From: an uncultured bacterium
GTDB taxonomy: Bacteria; Vulcanimicrobiota; Xenobia; Xenobiales; Xenobiaceae
Reading direction: 5' to 3'
Length of the DNA stretch: 59,073 nucleotides
Assembly: GCA_934644775.1 (NCBI GenBank)
Contig: CAKUDB010000015.1
Location: forward strand, 1-59,073
The notes beneath the pieces are model-generated. The model saw only the letters and a list, made by a program, of their open reading frames with translations, did no database searches and was not told the DNA's origin. The number at the start of each line of letters is the position of its first letter. Positions within the stretch are counted from its first letter, which is position 1. The translations under genes were made by a program, and so were the position numbers. Positions 23,824 through 33,335 of this stretch are shown in pieces.

Positions 23824-25260
23824 CTAATTATAGACGCAAAATTTAACTACCATTTGGGGAAGATACATAGTCTCTTCAGGAGCTTCGTTACTAGCTTCCA
23901 AAAGCCACTCAGGGTAGATTCCCTCTTCATTTAATCTAATCAAATCGCGATTAACTAAGCCGAAGGGACGCCGACTAAACATCTTTTGCGCCTTAGGGAC
24001 TGGATAAGCTTTTAATAAGGCTTCGACACGATAGTAGGTAAAAAAATCTAAAGCATTAGTCTCTATCTGCATATAGGTAGAGAGAGCCACCACTACGGTA
24101 AGTAGAGCTAAACCTATTTGGCTCTTTAATTTGGAAAAATTTACCACCCAATCTTCCATAACTAAGAGAGCTGGCCAAGACAATTCACTAAGAATAAATA
24201 AGAGATAGCGAGGCCCGTATCCCCAATGGCCTCCCCAATTGACAAATTTAGAATTAACTAATAAGAAAATTAGGAAGGTAGAGCCAATTAACCAACTTTC
24301 ACTCTTAAAGCGTCTTAGAAATGGCTTTATTCCTAGCAAAGCAAAGATAAGCAAAGGCTGATAAAGAAAGATACTCTTGTCTTGGCTAAAAAGGAAACCG
24401 CCCAAACCTGCCCAGATATTGCCAGCAAAGGCGTCTGCCTCCCGGCTCCACTGGGTATAGCCACTATTTAAGGGACTACCAAAGCGCCAGTAGTTGGCCC
24501 CTAAAAAGAGAAAAGCCAAAAGAACTAAAGGGGCAATAATCCAAGGCGAACGCCAAGAGAGCCCCACTTTATTAGGCCAAAGCAATAGAGTTAGCCAAAG
24601 GGGCACCAGTAAAATATAGATACTTTTAAGCATAACTAAGCTAATTAAACCAGACCAAACTCCCAACCATAGATAGGGAGAGATCCTTTGGCTTTGAGCT
24701 TTGGCCCTCAAAACACTTACTGCGGCGGCAAAAAAGATAGCGGCCATAGTCCATTGAAATATTTCGCCACTTTGGGCACGCAAATAGTTCCAGCCGAAAC
24801 TGCCAAATAGAGAGATTAAAGTCCAGGCCGCCGCAATTTCACTGCGCTGACAAAAGAGAGAAGCGCCCCAATAGAGAGCTGCAGCCAGCCCCAGCGTCCA
24901 GAGCAAGTTGTAGCAATTAAGCCCCCCAACAAATGAAGTTGAGCTTAGGTCTCCACTATAAAGGGGGGGATGGCCAGAGAGATTCCACCAAGCTACAACT
25001 GGCAACATAAATAAGCTATTAAATAAACCGTATTTACTGTAATATTTACCGCTACTTTGATTATAAAAACAATACTGCCCCACTTCCAGTTGCGAAGCAT
25101 ATTGGGCCGGAATATCGTCTCGCCCCTCAAGCCAAGCTTGGGCCTGAGCCCGCATCCAATAGGGATCGCCTATATAGAATTTTTTGGGAAAACTGGCCAC
25201 ACCTATAATCGATACAAGCAAAAGCAAAGTAGCCAAGACGAGCCTAGGCGATATCTTCAT
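23824..25260 (-). CDS. Polytopic membrane protein, GT-C/glycosyltransferase-39-like
   Basis: 478 residues with about ten membrane helices. The first outward loop has an Asp after helix 1 (FYIGDPYWMRAQAQAWLEGR) and a later YSKYGLFNSLFMLPVVAWW, both usual in lipid-linked-sugar glycosyltransferases of the GT-C fold. Such enzymes move sugars from polyprenyl phosphate to proteins or envelope glycans on the outer face. The acceptor is unknown and the family call is by topology. The C-terminal ~60 residues are soluble. The small secreted protein gene upstream on the same strand is separated by a terminator. Confidence 0.6.
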   Translation of the reverse strand: MKISPRLVLATLLLLVSIIGVASFPKKFYIGDPYWMRAQAQAWLEGRDDIPAQYASQLEVGQYCFYNQSSGKYYSKYGLFNSLFMLPVVAWWNLSGHPPLYSGDLSSTSFVGGLNCYNLLWTLGLAAALYWGASLFCQRSEIAAAWTLISLFGSFGWNYLRAQSGEIFQWTMAAIFFAAAVSVLRAKAQSQRISPYLWLGVWSGLISLVMLKSIYILLVPLWLTLLLWPNKVGLSWRSPWIIAPLVLLAFLFLGANYWRFGSPLNSGYTQWSREADAFAGNIWAGLGGFLFSQDKSIFLYQPLLIFALLGIKPFLRRFKSESWLIGSTFLIFLLVNSKFVNWGGHWGYGPRYLLFILSELSWPALLVMEDWVVNFSKLKSQIGLALLTVVVALSTYMQIETNALDFFTYYRVEALLKAYPVPKAQKMFSRRPFGLVNRDLIRLNEEGIYPEWLLEASNEAPEETMYLPQMVVKFCVYN

Positions 25261-25298
25261 AAATAAAATCCTTTTTAGCGGTAAAATCGTTTAAACCT

Positions 25299-25336
25299 AA
25301 AAAAATGGCCGTTTCTAAAAATATTTAGAAACAGCC
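25299..25336 (-). terminator. Terminator of the 25364 gene
   Basis: Stem GTTTCTAAA/TTTAGAAAC extended by GGC/GCC across one mismatch; on the minus strand it is followed by seven T. Confidence 0.88.
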
Positions 25337-25363
25337 AAAGAGGCAGAGCGCCCAGCATAACCC

Positions 25364-25693
25364 CTATTTGTAAATAATTTCGAAACGATCTTTACTATCG
25401 AAAGGAGCAACGACTATCTCTTTTTCGTAGCGACGATCTAAAATTTCCGAAAATTTCCAACGCTTATCGCCATCTTTAAATTTAACAGTAACATACATAC
25501 CCTCAATTTCGATAGGCATCTTTTCATCAATAACTTGTTTAGTAGTAAGATTTCTAACTCTAGCGACAAAATTGCCATCATATTTACCACTCTCATTACT
25601 GTAACTGTTGGCTGCATAAGCGCCTATAGATAAAGAGCACAAAACTCCTAAAGTAAGCAATAAGGTAAAAATTTTGGCTAATAATTTACTCAT
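25364..25693 (-). CDS. Small secreted protein, 109 aa
   Basis: Clear Sec signal peptide (KIFTLLLTLGVLCSLSIGAYA, cleavage after AYA). The mature ~82 residues are a small beta-rich domain: GKYDGNFVARVRNL, EIEGMYVTVKFKDGDKRWKF and KEIVVAPFDSKDRFEIIYK. No cysteines remain after cleavage. It is monocistronic, with its own terminator. The function is unknown. Confidence 0.65.
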   Translation of the reverse strand: MSKLLAKIFTLLLTLGVLCSLSIGAYAANSYSNESGKYDGNFVARVRNLTTKQVIDEKMPIEIEGMYVTVKFKDGDKRWKFSEILDRRYEKEIVVAPFDSKDRFEIIYK

Positions 25694-25810
25694 AGTGTTG
25701 GCCTCTAAACTAAAAAAATATAAGGTAGGCCGCCTAGGATCCAGCTTAAGAGCGACGATTACTCACCCCTAGTATTTGACCCATACGGCCTCAAGTTTTT
25801 AAAGAGAACG

Positions 25811-27190
25811 TCAGTCCAGAACAAAAGTAGCTGTAGCTCCGCCACCAGAAGTGACATTGCAAAGCGAAGTTCCTGAAAGACGAGTCATAAAGCTGGAGAC
25901 GCGACCGTCGAAAATATAAGGATCTAAGTCGACAGCATACTCGCCCATCTCTACCGAGGAGCCATTCCAACTGGGATAGTGTTCCCTGGCCACATTAACT
26001 TTAACCTGGACTAAATAGTCTTTATTGAGCCATTTCTCTATCGATTCTTCCCAAGACGACTGAGTACTTTCCCAACCGATAATAATACCGTGGCCGCCGT
26101 AATCGTCGTTAGGCTTCATAACTAAATTATTTTTGTTAGCCCGCACCCACTCGAGCAAATTGATCTTGGCTCCGTTGGGGCCAGTCGTATCTTCATCAAC
26201 AAGCATACGAGTCCAAGGGATATGAGAATAGATAGCTTGTAATTGTGATTCGCTAAAGCTTTCCTGATATTTGGGATCGGTTAAAATGGCAAAGATGGCC
26301 TTTTTGTGGTAGATCTTACAGCGGAAAGAATTGATAAAACAAGCTGCCTGATCTTTGTAAGCTTCCCAAACAGCCTTACACTCGGTAGCCCGCTCTAAAT
26401 ATTCGTTAATCAGCAAACGCTTATAGAAAATATGGATCTGTTGCCCTTGATAACTGAGCACCCCATTATGGTATTCCAAATGGCGCGGGTCGGCAATTAA
26501 GCACTTATAACCACATTTTTGGAAATGATCGCGAATGCGACGGAACTCAGGAGCGGTGGGCAAGCCTTCATAATCGATAATACCTATAGTGGGTTTTTCT
26601 CTGCCGCCCCACTCTTCGTAAGTATCTAATAAAGATTGTAACAGACGATCGGCACTGTAATAAGCTTGGCAAGGGAAAGCCTTCATAAAGTCGTGGAAGA
26701 GCTCAGTATGTAGAAAGCTTCTGTTCATTTCGTCAGAATATAAGACGCCGGCCGGGGTTTCAGCATTATATTCTACAAATTGCAAAGTACCGCCCATAAG
26801 AAAGCTGTCTAAACGCGACGACACGGAAATCTCTTTATAGCGGGGATCGATTTCGATAAGGCAACGGTCGTCGTCAGTTAAGCCCAACTTGGCTTTGAGC
26901 TCTTCGTCATTGAGCAGACGCGGAGTTATAGCTTTAAGGGCCCGACAGATCCCGCGCACAGCGTCTTGCAAAAGCAGCATTTGTTCGCGTCCAATAAAAT
27001 GGGGACGCAGGAACGGACATAAAAAGCGACCTCCAAATTCGACGTCGCGTTTGCGCAACTCACCTTGCAATTCTTCGGCAAAAGCAGCGACATCACATTT
27101 TTCTAAGAGTTCGTGATAATGAGCGATAGCCGCTTGACGATACGGTTCACGAGCCGCCGCCATCAACATAAGATCTACAACGTCTGCCAT
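25811..27190 (-). CDS. Circularly permuted ATP-grasp-like protein
   Basis: 459 residues from ATG 27190, nine bases after GAGG; the longer GTG start overlaps that site. Motifs seen: FVEYNAETPAG (~150-160), typical of circularly permuted ATP-grasp families, and NLVMKPNDDYGGHGIIIGW (~355-373), the ATP/Mg loop. The C-terminus has GRVSSFMTRLSGTSLCNVTS and GGGATATFVL, where ATP-grasp metal ligands lie. The family includes peptide-ligating enzymes acting on carboxylates. No peptide-substrate or transglutaminase-like gene adjoins it, so the substrate is unknown. It appears monocistronic. Confidence 0.72.
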   Translation of the reverse strand: MADVVDLMLMAAAREPYRQAAIAHYHELLEKCDVAAFAEELQGELRKRDVEFGGRFLCPFLRPHFIGREQMLLLQDAVRGICRALKAITPRLLNDEELKAKLGLTDDDRCLIEIDPRYKEISVSSRLDSFLMGGTLQFVEYNAETPAGVLYSDEMNRSFLHTELFHDFMKAFPCQAYYSADRLLQSLLDTYEEWGGREKPTIGIIDYEGLPTAPEFRRIRDHFQKCGYKCLIADPRHLEYHNGVLSYQGQQIHIFYKRLLINEYLERATECKAVWEAYKDQAACFINSFRCKIYHKKAIFAILTDPKYQESFSESQLQAIYSHIPWTRMLVDEDTTGPNGAKINLLEWVRANKNNLVMKPNDDYGGHGIIIGWESTQSSWEESIEKWLNKDYLVQVKVNVAREHYPSWNGSSVEMGEYAVDLDPYIFDGRVSSFMTRLSGTSLCNVTSGGGATATFVLD

Positions 27191-27473
27191 TTGTTTCAGC
27201 CTCACGATTTTAACTTTTGCAATTCCAGCCCATTACTTTGCCGACTTGCTTTCTTTAAACTTTTCTCTACACAAAAACGTTTGCCTGCCTAGAGCGCCGG
27301 GGAAGAGCGGAGATACTAAAACTAAAAAAATTAAGTTTATCAGTTGGTAAGCTAAAATTTGAAGGAGACTATTTTTTTATAACAGAACTTTTCGCCACCG
27401 AGGGATCCGGGAGTGAGATCGAAACAAGATCAGCCGACGGACTTCCGCTGATTTGAGGATTTTTTATAGAAAT

Positions 27474-29345
27474 ATGACTGACAACCACTCTCCCCATATA
27501 CCAACTTCTGAAGCTGCTCCAGAATCCGATAACAATATTACCGAGCCTAGTTTGCCTCTAAACGATTCTTCAGAAAGCAGCGCTCAATCTGGTTCTTCCG
27601 CCAAATCGGGAGAGGAGTCTATTAGTTCAGTTTTTGAGTCGGCAGCTTCTGACAATTCCAAAGGCAGTTGTCCAAATCATAATAGTAGTAGCGACAATTT
27701 AGCTAGCGAGCCGCCTTCTAAAAAGCAGGAGCCAGAAGTTGAGCAAAGTGTCCAGCGCCGTTTGCCTCCTCCCTTAGAAACTTCCCAAATCAAGCCCCAA
27801 TCGCCAGCTAAGGCCAATCCAGTTTCTGAAACTAAAGTAAGTTCTCAAGAGGTGGCTCCTACTCAAAAGGGGCCCGCCCCTTCTGGAGCTACGCCCCAAG
27901 AAGAGGCGGCCAAAATAGCTACTAATGGAAAGATAAAGGACTTATCCTCCATTACTTCCAAGCCAGACAATGTTACTTTTCAAGATTTACTCATATTGGT
28001 AGTCTATTGGATCTTTTTAGCCGGTATATTAGCTTGGGGGGCCAACAGTTTACTTACTTGGAAACATGATGTCGATATACGGCCCAATATCTTTTATAAC
28101 CAACTTTGCTGGTCCCAAGATGGGGAATCGTTAGCTTTTATACGCGAGGAAGTAAAAGAACTTTCTCAAGGCCAAGCCATCAAAAGCTCACTTTGGTTAA
28201 CTGAGCGCTTCGGAGATCAAGCTTCCCGCTTACAAGATAATTTGCCTGCAAGATATGGACTTACAGGCTGGTTCGCTAACGATTCTATAATTGTACTCGA
28301 TTGTGCCAATACTCCCTTAGATCTTAGCAAACTCAATACTAAGAAGCCCCCCAAGAAAGATTCCTCCACTTCAAATGAGCCTTCCGCTAAAGAAGCGACT
28401 ATTAAACTGGTAGAAGTCGATCCCCAAAAAGTGGGCGAAGCTACCAAGGGGATCTCTGCTGCCGAGTCCAGCTTATCTTTTGCCGAAGTAAAAGTTGAGG
28501 ATCGCTCGATTCGCTACTTAAATTTACCTATAGAAAACGCCCAACTCGTCGGCCATAATAAAGAAGAAGTATTTATAGCCCAATATTTAAGCTCCGACAA
28601 AGATCGAGGCCAAATAAATCTCCTTTCTTATAAGCCTGGCCGTACGGAAGCCAAAGTTTTAGTATCTATTCCTTCGCGCCAGAAAGAGATGATGCACGTA
28701 GATAGTGTGGTAGCTTCTCCTGACAATGCAAGATTGGCTATTGTAATTTCCGTAGTAGCTTCTTTAAGCAATTCGGTAAGCGAAGATGACGATACCCCTT
28801 TGGGAGTTTGGCTCTTCAATAGAGATAGTCAGACTTTGGCTTGGACTACTATTTCGGCTAACAATGCTCGCGATCTTAGCGTAGTCTGGTCTAAAGATTC
28901 CCAATGGTTAGGCGGTGTGGCCCGCTATGTCGACGAAGCTGAACTTTTCGCCTTTTATGGTGATAACAATTGTCAGGCCGCTAAATTGCGCGGAGTTCCT
29001 CAAGAGGGCAATATTACTCCCTTAATTACTAGCAATGCCCATGCCCTAACTTTTGTTTCTCTCAACCGTATCGATTGTTATAACTTCGATCAGCAGAAAA
29101 ACGTGCCTCTACTCTCTTCAGACAATCTAGAATATACTCCTAACAACCTTACGGTATCTTCCGGCGGAGCGGTAGCCTATGTGACTAATCAGTACGATTC
29201 TCCCAATATTTACATATGTGCTTTGAATAATCCGACTTCCCACAAAATAAATATACCTGATGATTCAGCTAAACAAGCTTGGTACTACCAAGAGGCTGGA
29301 AATCTCCAGTATGCTCTTGATTATTGGTTTAAAAAGAATAAGTAG
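27474..29345 (+). CDS. Membrane-anchored beta-propeller-like protein
   Basis: 623 residues from ATG 27474. The N-terminal ~165 residues are a cytoplasmic, disordered Ser/Pro/Glu-rich region. One membrane helix follows at ~165-190 (LLILVVYWIFLAGILAWGAN), so the remainder is extracytoplasmic. That part has WD/TolB-like repeats such as LCWSQDGESLAFIRE, VVASPDNARLAIVIS and VVWSKDSQWLGGVAR, typical of a beta-propeller. It is 16 bases upstream of a lipoprotein gene with a similar propeller, so the two probably form an operon. Function unknown; it may be a scaffold or sensor at the membrane. Confidence 0.65.
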   Translation: MTDNHSPHIPTSEAAPESDNNITEPSLPLNDSSESSAQSGSSAKSGEESISSVFESAASDNSKGSCPNHNSSSDNLASEPPSKKQEPEVEQSVQRRLPPPLETSQIKPQSPAKANPVSETKVSSQEVAPTQKGPAPSGATPQEEAAKIATNGKIKDLSSITSKPDNVTFQDLLILVVYWIFLAGILAWGANSLLTWKHDVDIRPNIFYNQLCWSQDGESLAFIREEVKELSQGQAIKSSLWLTERFGDQASRLQDNLPARYGLTGWFANDSIIVLDCANTPLDLSKLNTKKPPKKDSSTSNEPSAKEATIKLVEVDPQKVGEATKGISAAESSLSFAEVKVEDRSIRYLNLPIENAQLVGHNKEEVFIAQYLSSDKDRGQINLLSYKPGRTEAKVLVSIPSRQKEMMHVDSVVASPDNARLAIVISVVASLSNSVSEDDDTPLGVWLFNRDSQTLAWTTISANNARDLSVVWSKDSQWLGGVARYVDEAELFAFYGDNNCQAAKLRGVPQEGNITPLITSNAHALTFVSLNRIDCYNFDQQKNVPLLSSDNLEYTPNNLTVSSGGAVAYVTNQYDSPNIYICALNNPTSHKINIPDDSAKQAWYYQEAGNLQYALDYWFKKNK

Positions 29346-29361
29346 GAAAGGCAGTAAGAAG

Positions 29362-30906
29362 ATGAAGCGCAGCACCAACCTTTTAAGTTTATCTTTATGT
29401 TTTACGGCTTTAGGCTTGAGTTTAGCTCTCGTAGGTTGCTCCGATAGCGACGACAATGGCAACCTAACTTTTAAAGTAATAAACTCTGGCTCCCCTGCCG
29501 ATCCCCAAATTTTTATTCCTGAAGCGACCAAGAATATTAAGTTAGAAGTCTTTCAAGAGCCTTCGGTGACAGGCAAAAAGGTCTCTTTCTCCAATTCTGC
29601 CACTTCGGAAAACGACCAATCTCCAGCCGAAGATCAAGAGCAAACTGATAGTAAAGCCAAAACTGTAAGCCGATTAGCCGACCAAGGGAAGCCTCTGTAT
29701 GCTTTCGGTACTTCGAGTAAAGACAAAGATAAAAAAGAAAGCGGAGAGAAAACCTACTACTCAGCTTCGGTAGCTTATGAAGGGGGCGAGCCAGAGCTTT
29801 CTTTAGAGGGAATCCAAGACGGAGATTGGGTAGTAAGAGTCTCGGCTTTAGATAGCAACAATAATGTTTTGGCTTACTACCAAGACGGCTTAGCTGTAAA
29901 TGGCGACAGTCGCTCAATAAAAGGCTGGCTTCAGCCTGGAGCCGCTCCTTCCGGCTATTTGTATGCCGCCCATACGGCCAATGGCACCATTAGTCGCGTT
30001 AGTCTTTATAGTAACCTTATCGACAGTATCAAACTTAATTCTGGAAATCCGGCCTACCTTTTTGCTAAACGTACCGAAAAGCCGTCTTTTAGCGATCTTT
30101 TTTATGCTACTACCGGCGGAGTTAAAATTTTACAATTAACTCCCAGCTTTGTGGATAAGAAGATTGACGTTGAAGATATAGCTTTCCCTACCGACGGAGC
30201 CTTTGTAAGAAGCAGCCAAAATGGCGACAGTGCTGTTGTATCTTTCTTTAAAGAAGGTTTAGTGCGCTTCTTCGATTTTACTCAGCAAACGAATTATGAT
30301 TATGTCTACACCGGATCTGGAGCCAACTATATAAGCCACCTGACTAACGATAGCCAAGTTTGGGTTTGCAACGAGAACGAATATGATCTCAGTTTAGTAG
30401 ATATAAATAATCACAACCTAGTCTATACAGATAATTTGCGTTTAGGTGGCGATATACCTAAAGCTGCTGAGCCTAATAGTGATAATAGTAAAGTTTGGGT
30501 TATCGGCACCCGCTCTTCGGGAGGCTTTGTACGAGCTGTAGATTTTAGTGAGCAAAGTATGGGCGGACGCAATTGGGGTGAGTTTACTACCGATTTAGCT
30601 AGTCCCGGAGCCATATATTTAGCTTCAGAAGCTTTAGGCTGTGTCACCGACAATACGCGCGGAGAGCTGATCTTTTTAAAGACAGATAGCTTAGACGATC
30701 AGGGCAACATTAGTGAGATTTTTGGCAAAAGCGGCTCTCGCTTAGCCCTTCAAGGAGGAGGCGATCAGATTTTATCTGACGGGGCCCGTTTATATATTTT
30801 GCAAATGGCTCAAGGTAAGGTGGCTGTAGTCGATCTGGAAACGAAAGCTATAGCAACTTCTTATAATTTGGGCTCTAATGCTCGCAGCCTTATGTTTATC
30901 GACTAA
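29362..30906 (+). CDS. Lipoprotein with beta-propeller (YVTN/NHL-like) domain
   Basis: 514 residues from ATG 29362; the open frame runs further upstream, overlapping the previous gene, but the lipoprotein signal fixes the start. Signal and lipobox LSLALVGC end at about Cys25, followed by a Ser/Asp linker. Residues ~70-200 are a beta domain, and from ~200 there are propeller repeats (GYLYAAHTANGTISRVSLYS, VWVCNENEYDLSLVDINN, VWVIGTRSSGGFVRAVDF) like YVTN-type surface proteins. Asp at +2 (CSD) would favour inner-membrane retention under E. coli rules. It is second in an operon with the 27474 gene. Confidence 0.7.
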   Translation: MKRSTNLLSLSLCFTALGLSLALVGCSDSDDNGNLTFKVINSGSPADPQIFIPEATKNIKLEVFQEPSVTGKKVSFSNSATSENDQSPAEDQEQTDSKAKTVSRLADQGKPLYAFGTSSKDKDKKESGEKTYYSASVAYEGGEPELSLEGIQDGDWVVRVSALDSNNNVLAYYQDGLAVNGDSRSIKGWLQPGAAPSGYLYAAHTANGTISRVSLYSNLIDSIKLNSGNPAYLFAKRTEKPSFSDLFYATTGGVKILQLTPSFVDKKIDVEDIAFPTDGAFVRSSQNGDSAVVSFFKEGLVRFFDFTQQTNYDYVYTGSGANYISHLTNDSQVWVCNENEYDLSLVDINNHNLVYTDNLRLGGDIPKAAEPNSDNSKVWVIGTRSSGGFVRAVDFSEQSMGGRNWGEFTTDLASPGAIYLASEALGCVTDNTRGELIFLKTDSLDDQGNISEIFGKSGSRLALQGGGDQILSDGARLYILQMAQGKVAVVDLETKAIATSYNLGSNARSLMFID

Positions 30907-30996
30907 ACCATACTTAAAAGGTTGCTCTTTACTATAGGAGGGCCACCAAGTTTCACAACTGGGGCCCAACTAATCAAGCTACATGGGACTGGTTAA

Positions 30997-32451
30997 ATGG
31001 AAAATAAATCAGAATCGATTCTAAGTAAGCTGCTAGTTCTCAAAGGGGCGATACGTGAGCTTTGGAACATGTTCGCCTGCAAAATTTTACATATTGTAGC
31101 TTACGGACTTTGTAACGGAGTTATTATACTCTGGCTCTCCAAAGATTTGGGCCTCTCAGATATAAATGCCGGCCTTATGGTGGCAGGTTGGTCTACTTTG
31201 CTGACTTTAATTACAGTTATGGTCGGATCTTTGGTAGACGCAATAGGTATAAAGAAAGCCCTAATTATCGGCTTTTTAATCTGCATTTTCTCTCGTTTTA
31301 TTATGGCCATAACTACCATTAAGACGATCGTTCTCCCCTTAGGCTTTATACCTTTGGCAGTAGGCGAAGCTCTAATGGTGCCAGTTATGGTAGCGGCCAT
31401 AAAGATGTATACTACAGCCGCCCAGCGCTCTATGGCCTTTTCTATATTCTACGCAGTTATGAATGTAGGATTTGCTATTTCCGGCTTTCTCTTCGATAAG
31501 ATTCGCCGCTGTATGGGTGAAACCGGATCACTCTCTTTAGTGGGCTTAAATTTATCTACTTACCAAACGATCATCTTTCTAAGTTTTATCTTTACTATAC
31601 CTAACTTACTTATAGTTTGGTTCGGTATTCGAGAGAATGCCTCTGTAGACGCCCAGGGCCATTACCAAGAGCTCAAAAAAGAGTCAGTACCCACAACTTC
31701 AGCCTTACACGCCTGTACTAACGCCTTAGTTGAATGGAAAAGGATCTTCTGTAGTTTGTGGCACCAAAGCGCTTTCTACAAATTCTTGGCCTTTTTAACG
31801 ATTGTAGTGGGCGTTCGCTTAATTTTCTATCATTTCCATTACACTTTTCCCAAGTACGGTATCCGCGAATTGGGCGAAGGGGCTCCCATTGGCCAACTTT
31901 GGGGCGTTTTAAATCCAATTTTAATTATTATTTTAGTTCCCTTAGTGGGAGCCTTGACCCAAAAAGTAAGCGCCTACAAAACGGTAGTTATTGGCAGTGC
32001 CATTGCAGCTGTAGGCCCCTTCTTTATGGCTGTTCCTCCCCACTATTTCCAAGGCTTGGCTGACGGCCCTTTAGGCAATTTTATAGCCTATACCTGGCTC
32101 AACATCCCCGATCCTACCGTCAATCCCCTTTATATCAGCATCTTCTTGGCCACGGTCTGTATATCTGTAGGTGAAGCTTTCTATTCGCCGCGTTTGTACG
32201 AATATCCAGCCGCTATTGCTCCTAAAGGTCAAGAAGGCTCTTATATGTCTCTATCTATGCTGCCCTACTTTATCGCTAAATTCTTTGTAGGTATCCTTTC
32301 AGGGTGGCTCTTGCAAACCTTCTGTCCAGAAGTAGGCCCACGCAGTTCCCACTACATTTGGCTAATCGTGGGACTAATGGCGGCAGCTACTCCCATAGCT
32401 TTAATAATTTTCAAAAGATTTATTCAAGTTAAGGAAGACGGACGCGACTAA
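30997..32451 (+). CDS. MFS transporter
   Basis: 484 residues with ~12 membrane helices. Motif A lies between helices 2 and 3 (VGSLVDAIGIKKALIIGF), and a cytoplasmic central loop (~215-250) is rich in charged residues. The substrate is not evident. No Shine-Dalgarno sequence directly precedes the ATG; AGGAGGG at ~30937 is too far and is part of a hairpin (GGGC/GCCC with CCA/TGG, about 30942-30970). Translation may depend on that structure, or start from a short leader. It stands alone before a strong hairpin. Confidence 0.8.
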   Translation: MENKSESILSKLLVLKGAIRELWNMFACKILHIVAYGLCNGVIILWLSKDLGLSDINAGLMVAGWSTLLTLITVMVGSLVDAIGIKKALIIGFLICIFSRFIMAITTIKTIVLPLGFIPLAVGEALMVPVMVAAIKMYTTAAQRSMAFSIFYAVMNVGFAISGFLFDKIRRCMGETGSLSLVGLNLSTYQTIIFLSFIFTIPNLLIVWFGIRENASVDAQGHYQELKKESVPTTSALHACTNALVEWKRIFCSLWHQSAFYKFLAFLTIVVGVRLIFYHFHYTFPKYGIRELGEGAPIGQLWGVLNPILIIILVPLVGALTQKVSAYKTVVIGSAIAAVGPFFMAVPPHYFQGLADGPLGNFIAYTWLNIPDPTVNPLYISIFLATVCISVGEAFYSPRLYEYPAAIAPKGQEGSYMSLSMLPYFIAKFFVGILSGWLLQTFCPEVGPRSSHYIWLIVGLMAAATPIALIIFKRFIQVKEDGRD

Positions 32452-32453
32452 AC

Positions 32454-32498
32454 AAGTTAGGCTCTGGGCAACTTAGAAAGCTACCCAGAGCCTAACTT
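32454..32498. terminator. Hairpin between convergent genes
   Basis: Perfect 15-bp stem AAGTTAGGCTCTGGG/CCCAGAGCCTAACTT. The T runs on either side are poor, so termination is likely but not certain. Confidence 0.7.
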
Positions 32499-32522
32499 AT
32501 AATCGAAGAGAACTAAAAAAAA

Positions 32523-32903
32523 CTAAATTTTTCTCAACTCGATATAGTATTCTAAATGGAGTTGGTTATCTAAGAAGATCTGTACTTTATATTGTCCCAA
32601 CATAGGGAAGACAATATTTTCCAAACGGAACAAAGTAAGGAAGGGAGTATATTTATTCTCTAAAGTAAAGTCTCTCTCAAATGTAGAACCTTCGAGCGTC
32701 TCTCCGTTAGGATCAAGAATGCGCATCTTTACATTGAAATGGCCCTGTCCCATACTCCAACCATTGGCAATGTAGAACTTATCGAAAGCCGGAGTAGGAA
32801 ACTCATGGCTGGGTAGATCAAAAAATACTCTATTGAAAGATAAATTGTTGCCTTCCATAGTGGCATCGAGACAAGGTACAGAGAATTGCAGCGAAGGTTT
32901 CAT
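32523..32903 (-). CDS. Small beta-sandwich protein, DUF6941-like
   Basis: 126 residues from ATG 32903 (AAGGA six bases upstream; the longer frame begins eight codons earlier). The pattern matches a small beta-sandwich family: MRILDPNGETLEGSTFERDF, LENIVFPMLGQYKVQIFLDN, ending LEYYIELRKI. The DUF6941 name is a recollection of similar proteins, not a search result. No signal peptide. Monocistronic between hairpins. Confidence 0.55.
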   Translation of the reverse strand: MKPSLQFSVPCLDATMEGNNLSFNRVFFDLPSHEFPTPAFDKFYIANGWSMGQGHFNVKMRILDPNGETLEGSTFERDFTLENKYTPFLTLFRLENIVFPMLGQYKVQIFLDNQLHLEYYIELRKI

Positions 32904-33003
32904 GCTAATTCCTTTCAAGTACATCAAAAAAAACTTTAGTTCGGGTATTTTCGCAAACTATAAGCCTAAACCTGCCTTACCAACAAGCCAATTAAGGCAG
33001 AGT

Positions 33004-33315
33004 CTAGGTTGAAGAAGAGTTGGCCAGCAACAAAGTTTGCACTTGGGCAGCCGATAAGCCTTCTAGGACTATAACCTTGCGCCTAGATTTTTCTCCCAAC
33101 TTAATCCGGATCTGACGGCGACGCAATTTGAGAGACTTAGACAAAAAATCTATTAAAGCGCTGTTAGCTTTGCCATCGACAGCTGGAGCGGTTAAGCGCA
33201 CTTGCCAAGCCTCGTCGCTCTCGTCTTTGGGGGCCACTAAAGCGTTGTTGGCCGCTCGAGGCACCACCTTTATACTCAAAATGCAACCTTCGGAAGTTTC
33301 ACTTAATCCCCACAC
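33004..33315 (-). CDS. DUF167/YggU family protein
   Basis: 103 residues, GTG start behind AGGA. Family motifs: SIKVVPRAANNALVAP, VRLTAPAVDGKANSALIDFL and IRIKLGEKSRRKVIVLEG, matching UPF0235/YggU end to end. Its cellular role is unclear in all bacteria. It lies 20 bases after rnc on the same strand, so it is probably co-transcribed. Confidence 0.9.
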   Translation of the reverse strand: MWGLSETSEGCILSIKVVPRAANNALVAPKDESDEAWQVRLTAPAVDGKANSALIDFLSKSLKLRRRQIRIKLGEKSRRKVIVLEGLSAAQVQTLLLANSSST

Positions 33316-33335
33316 TGGCCTATCCTCTCTATATC

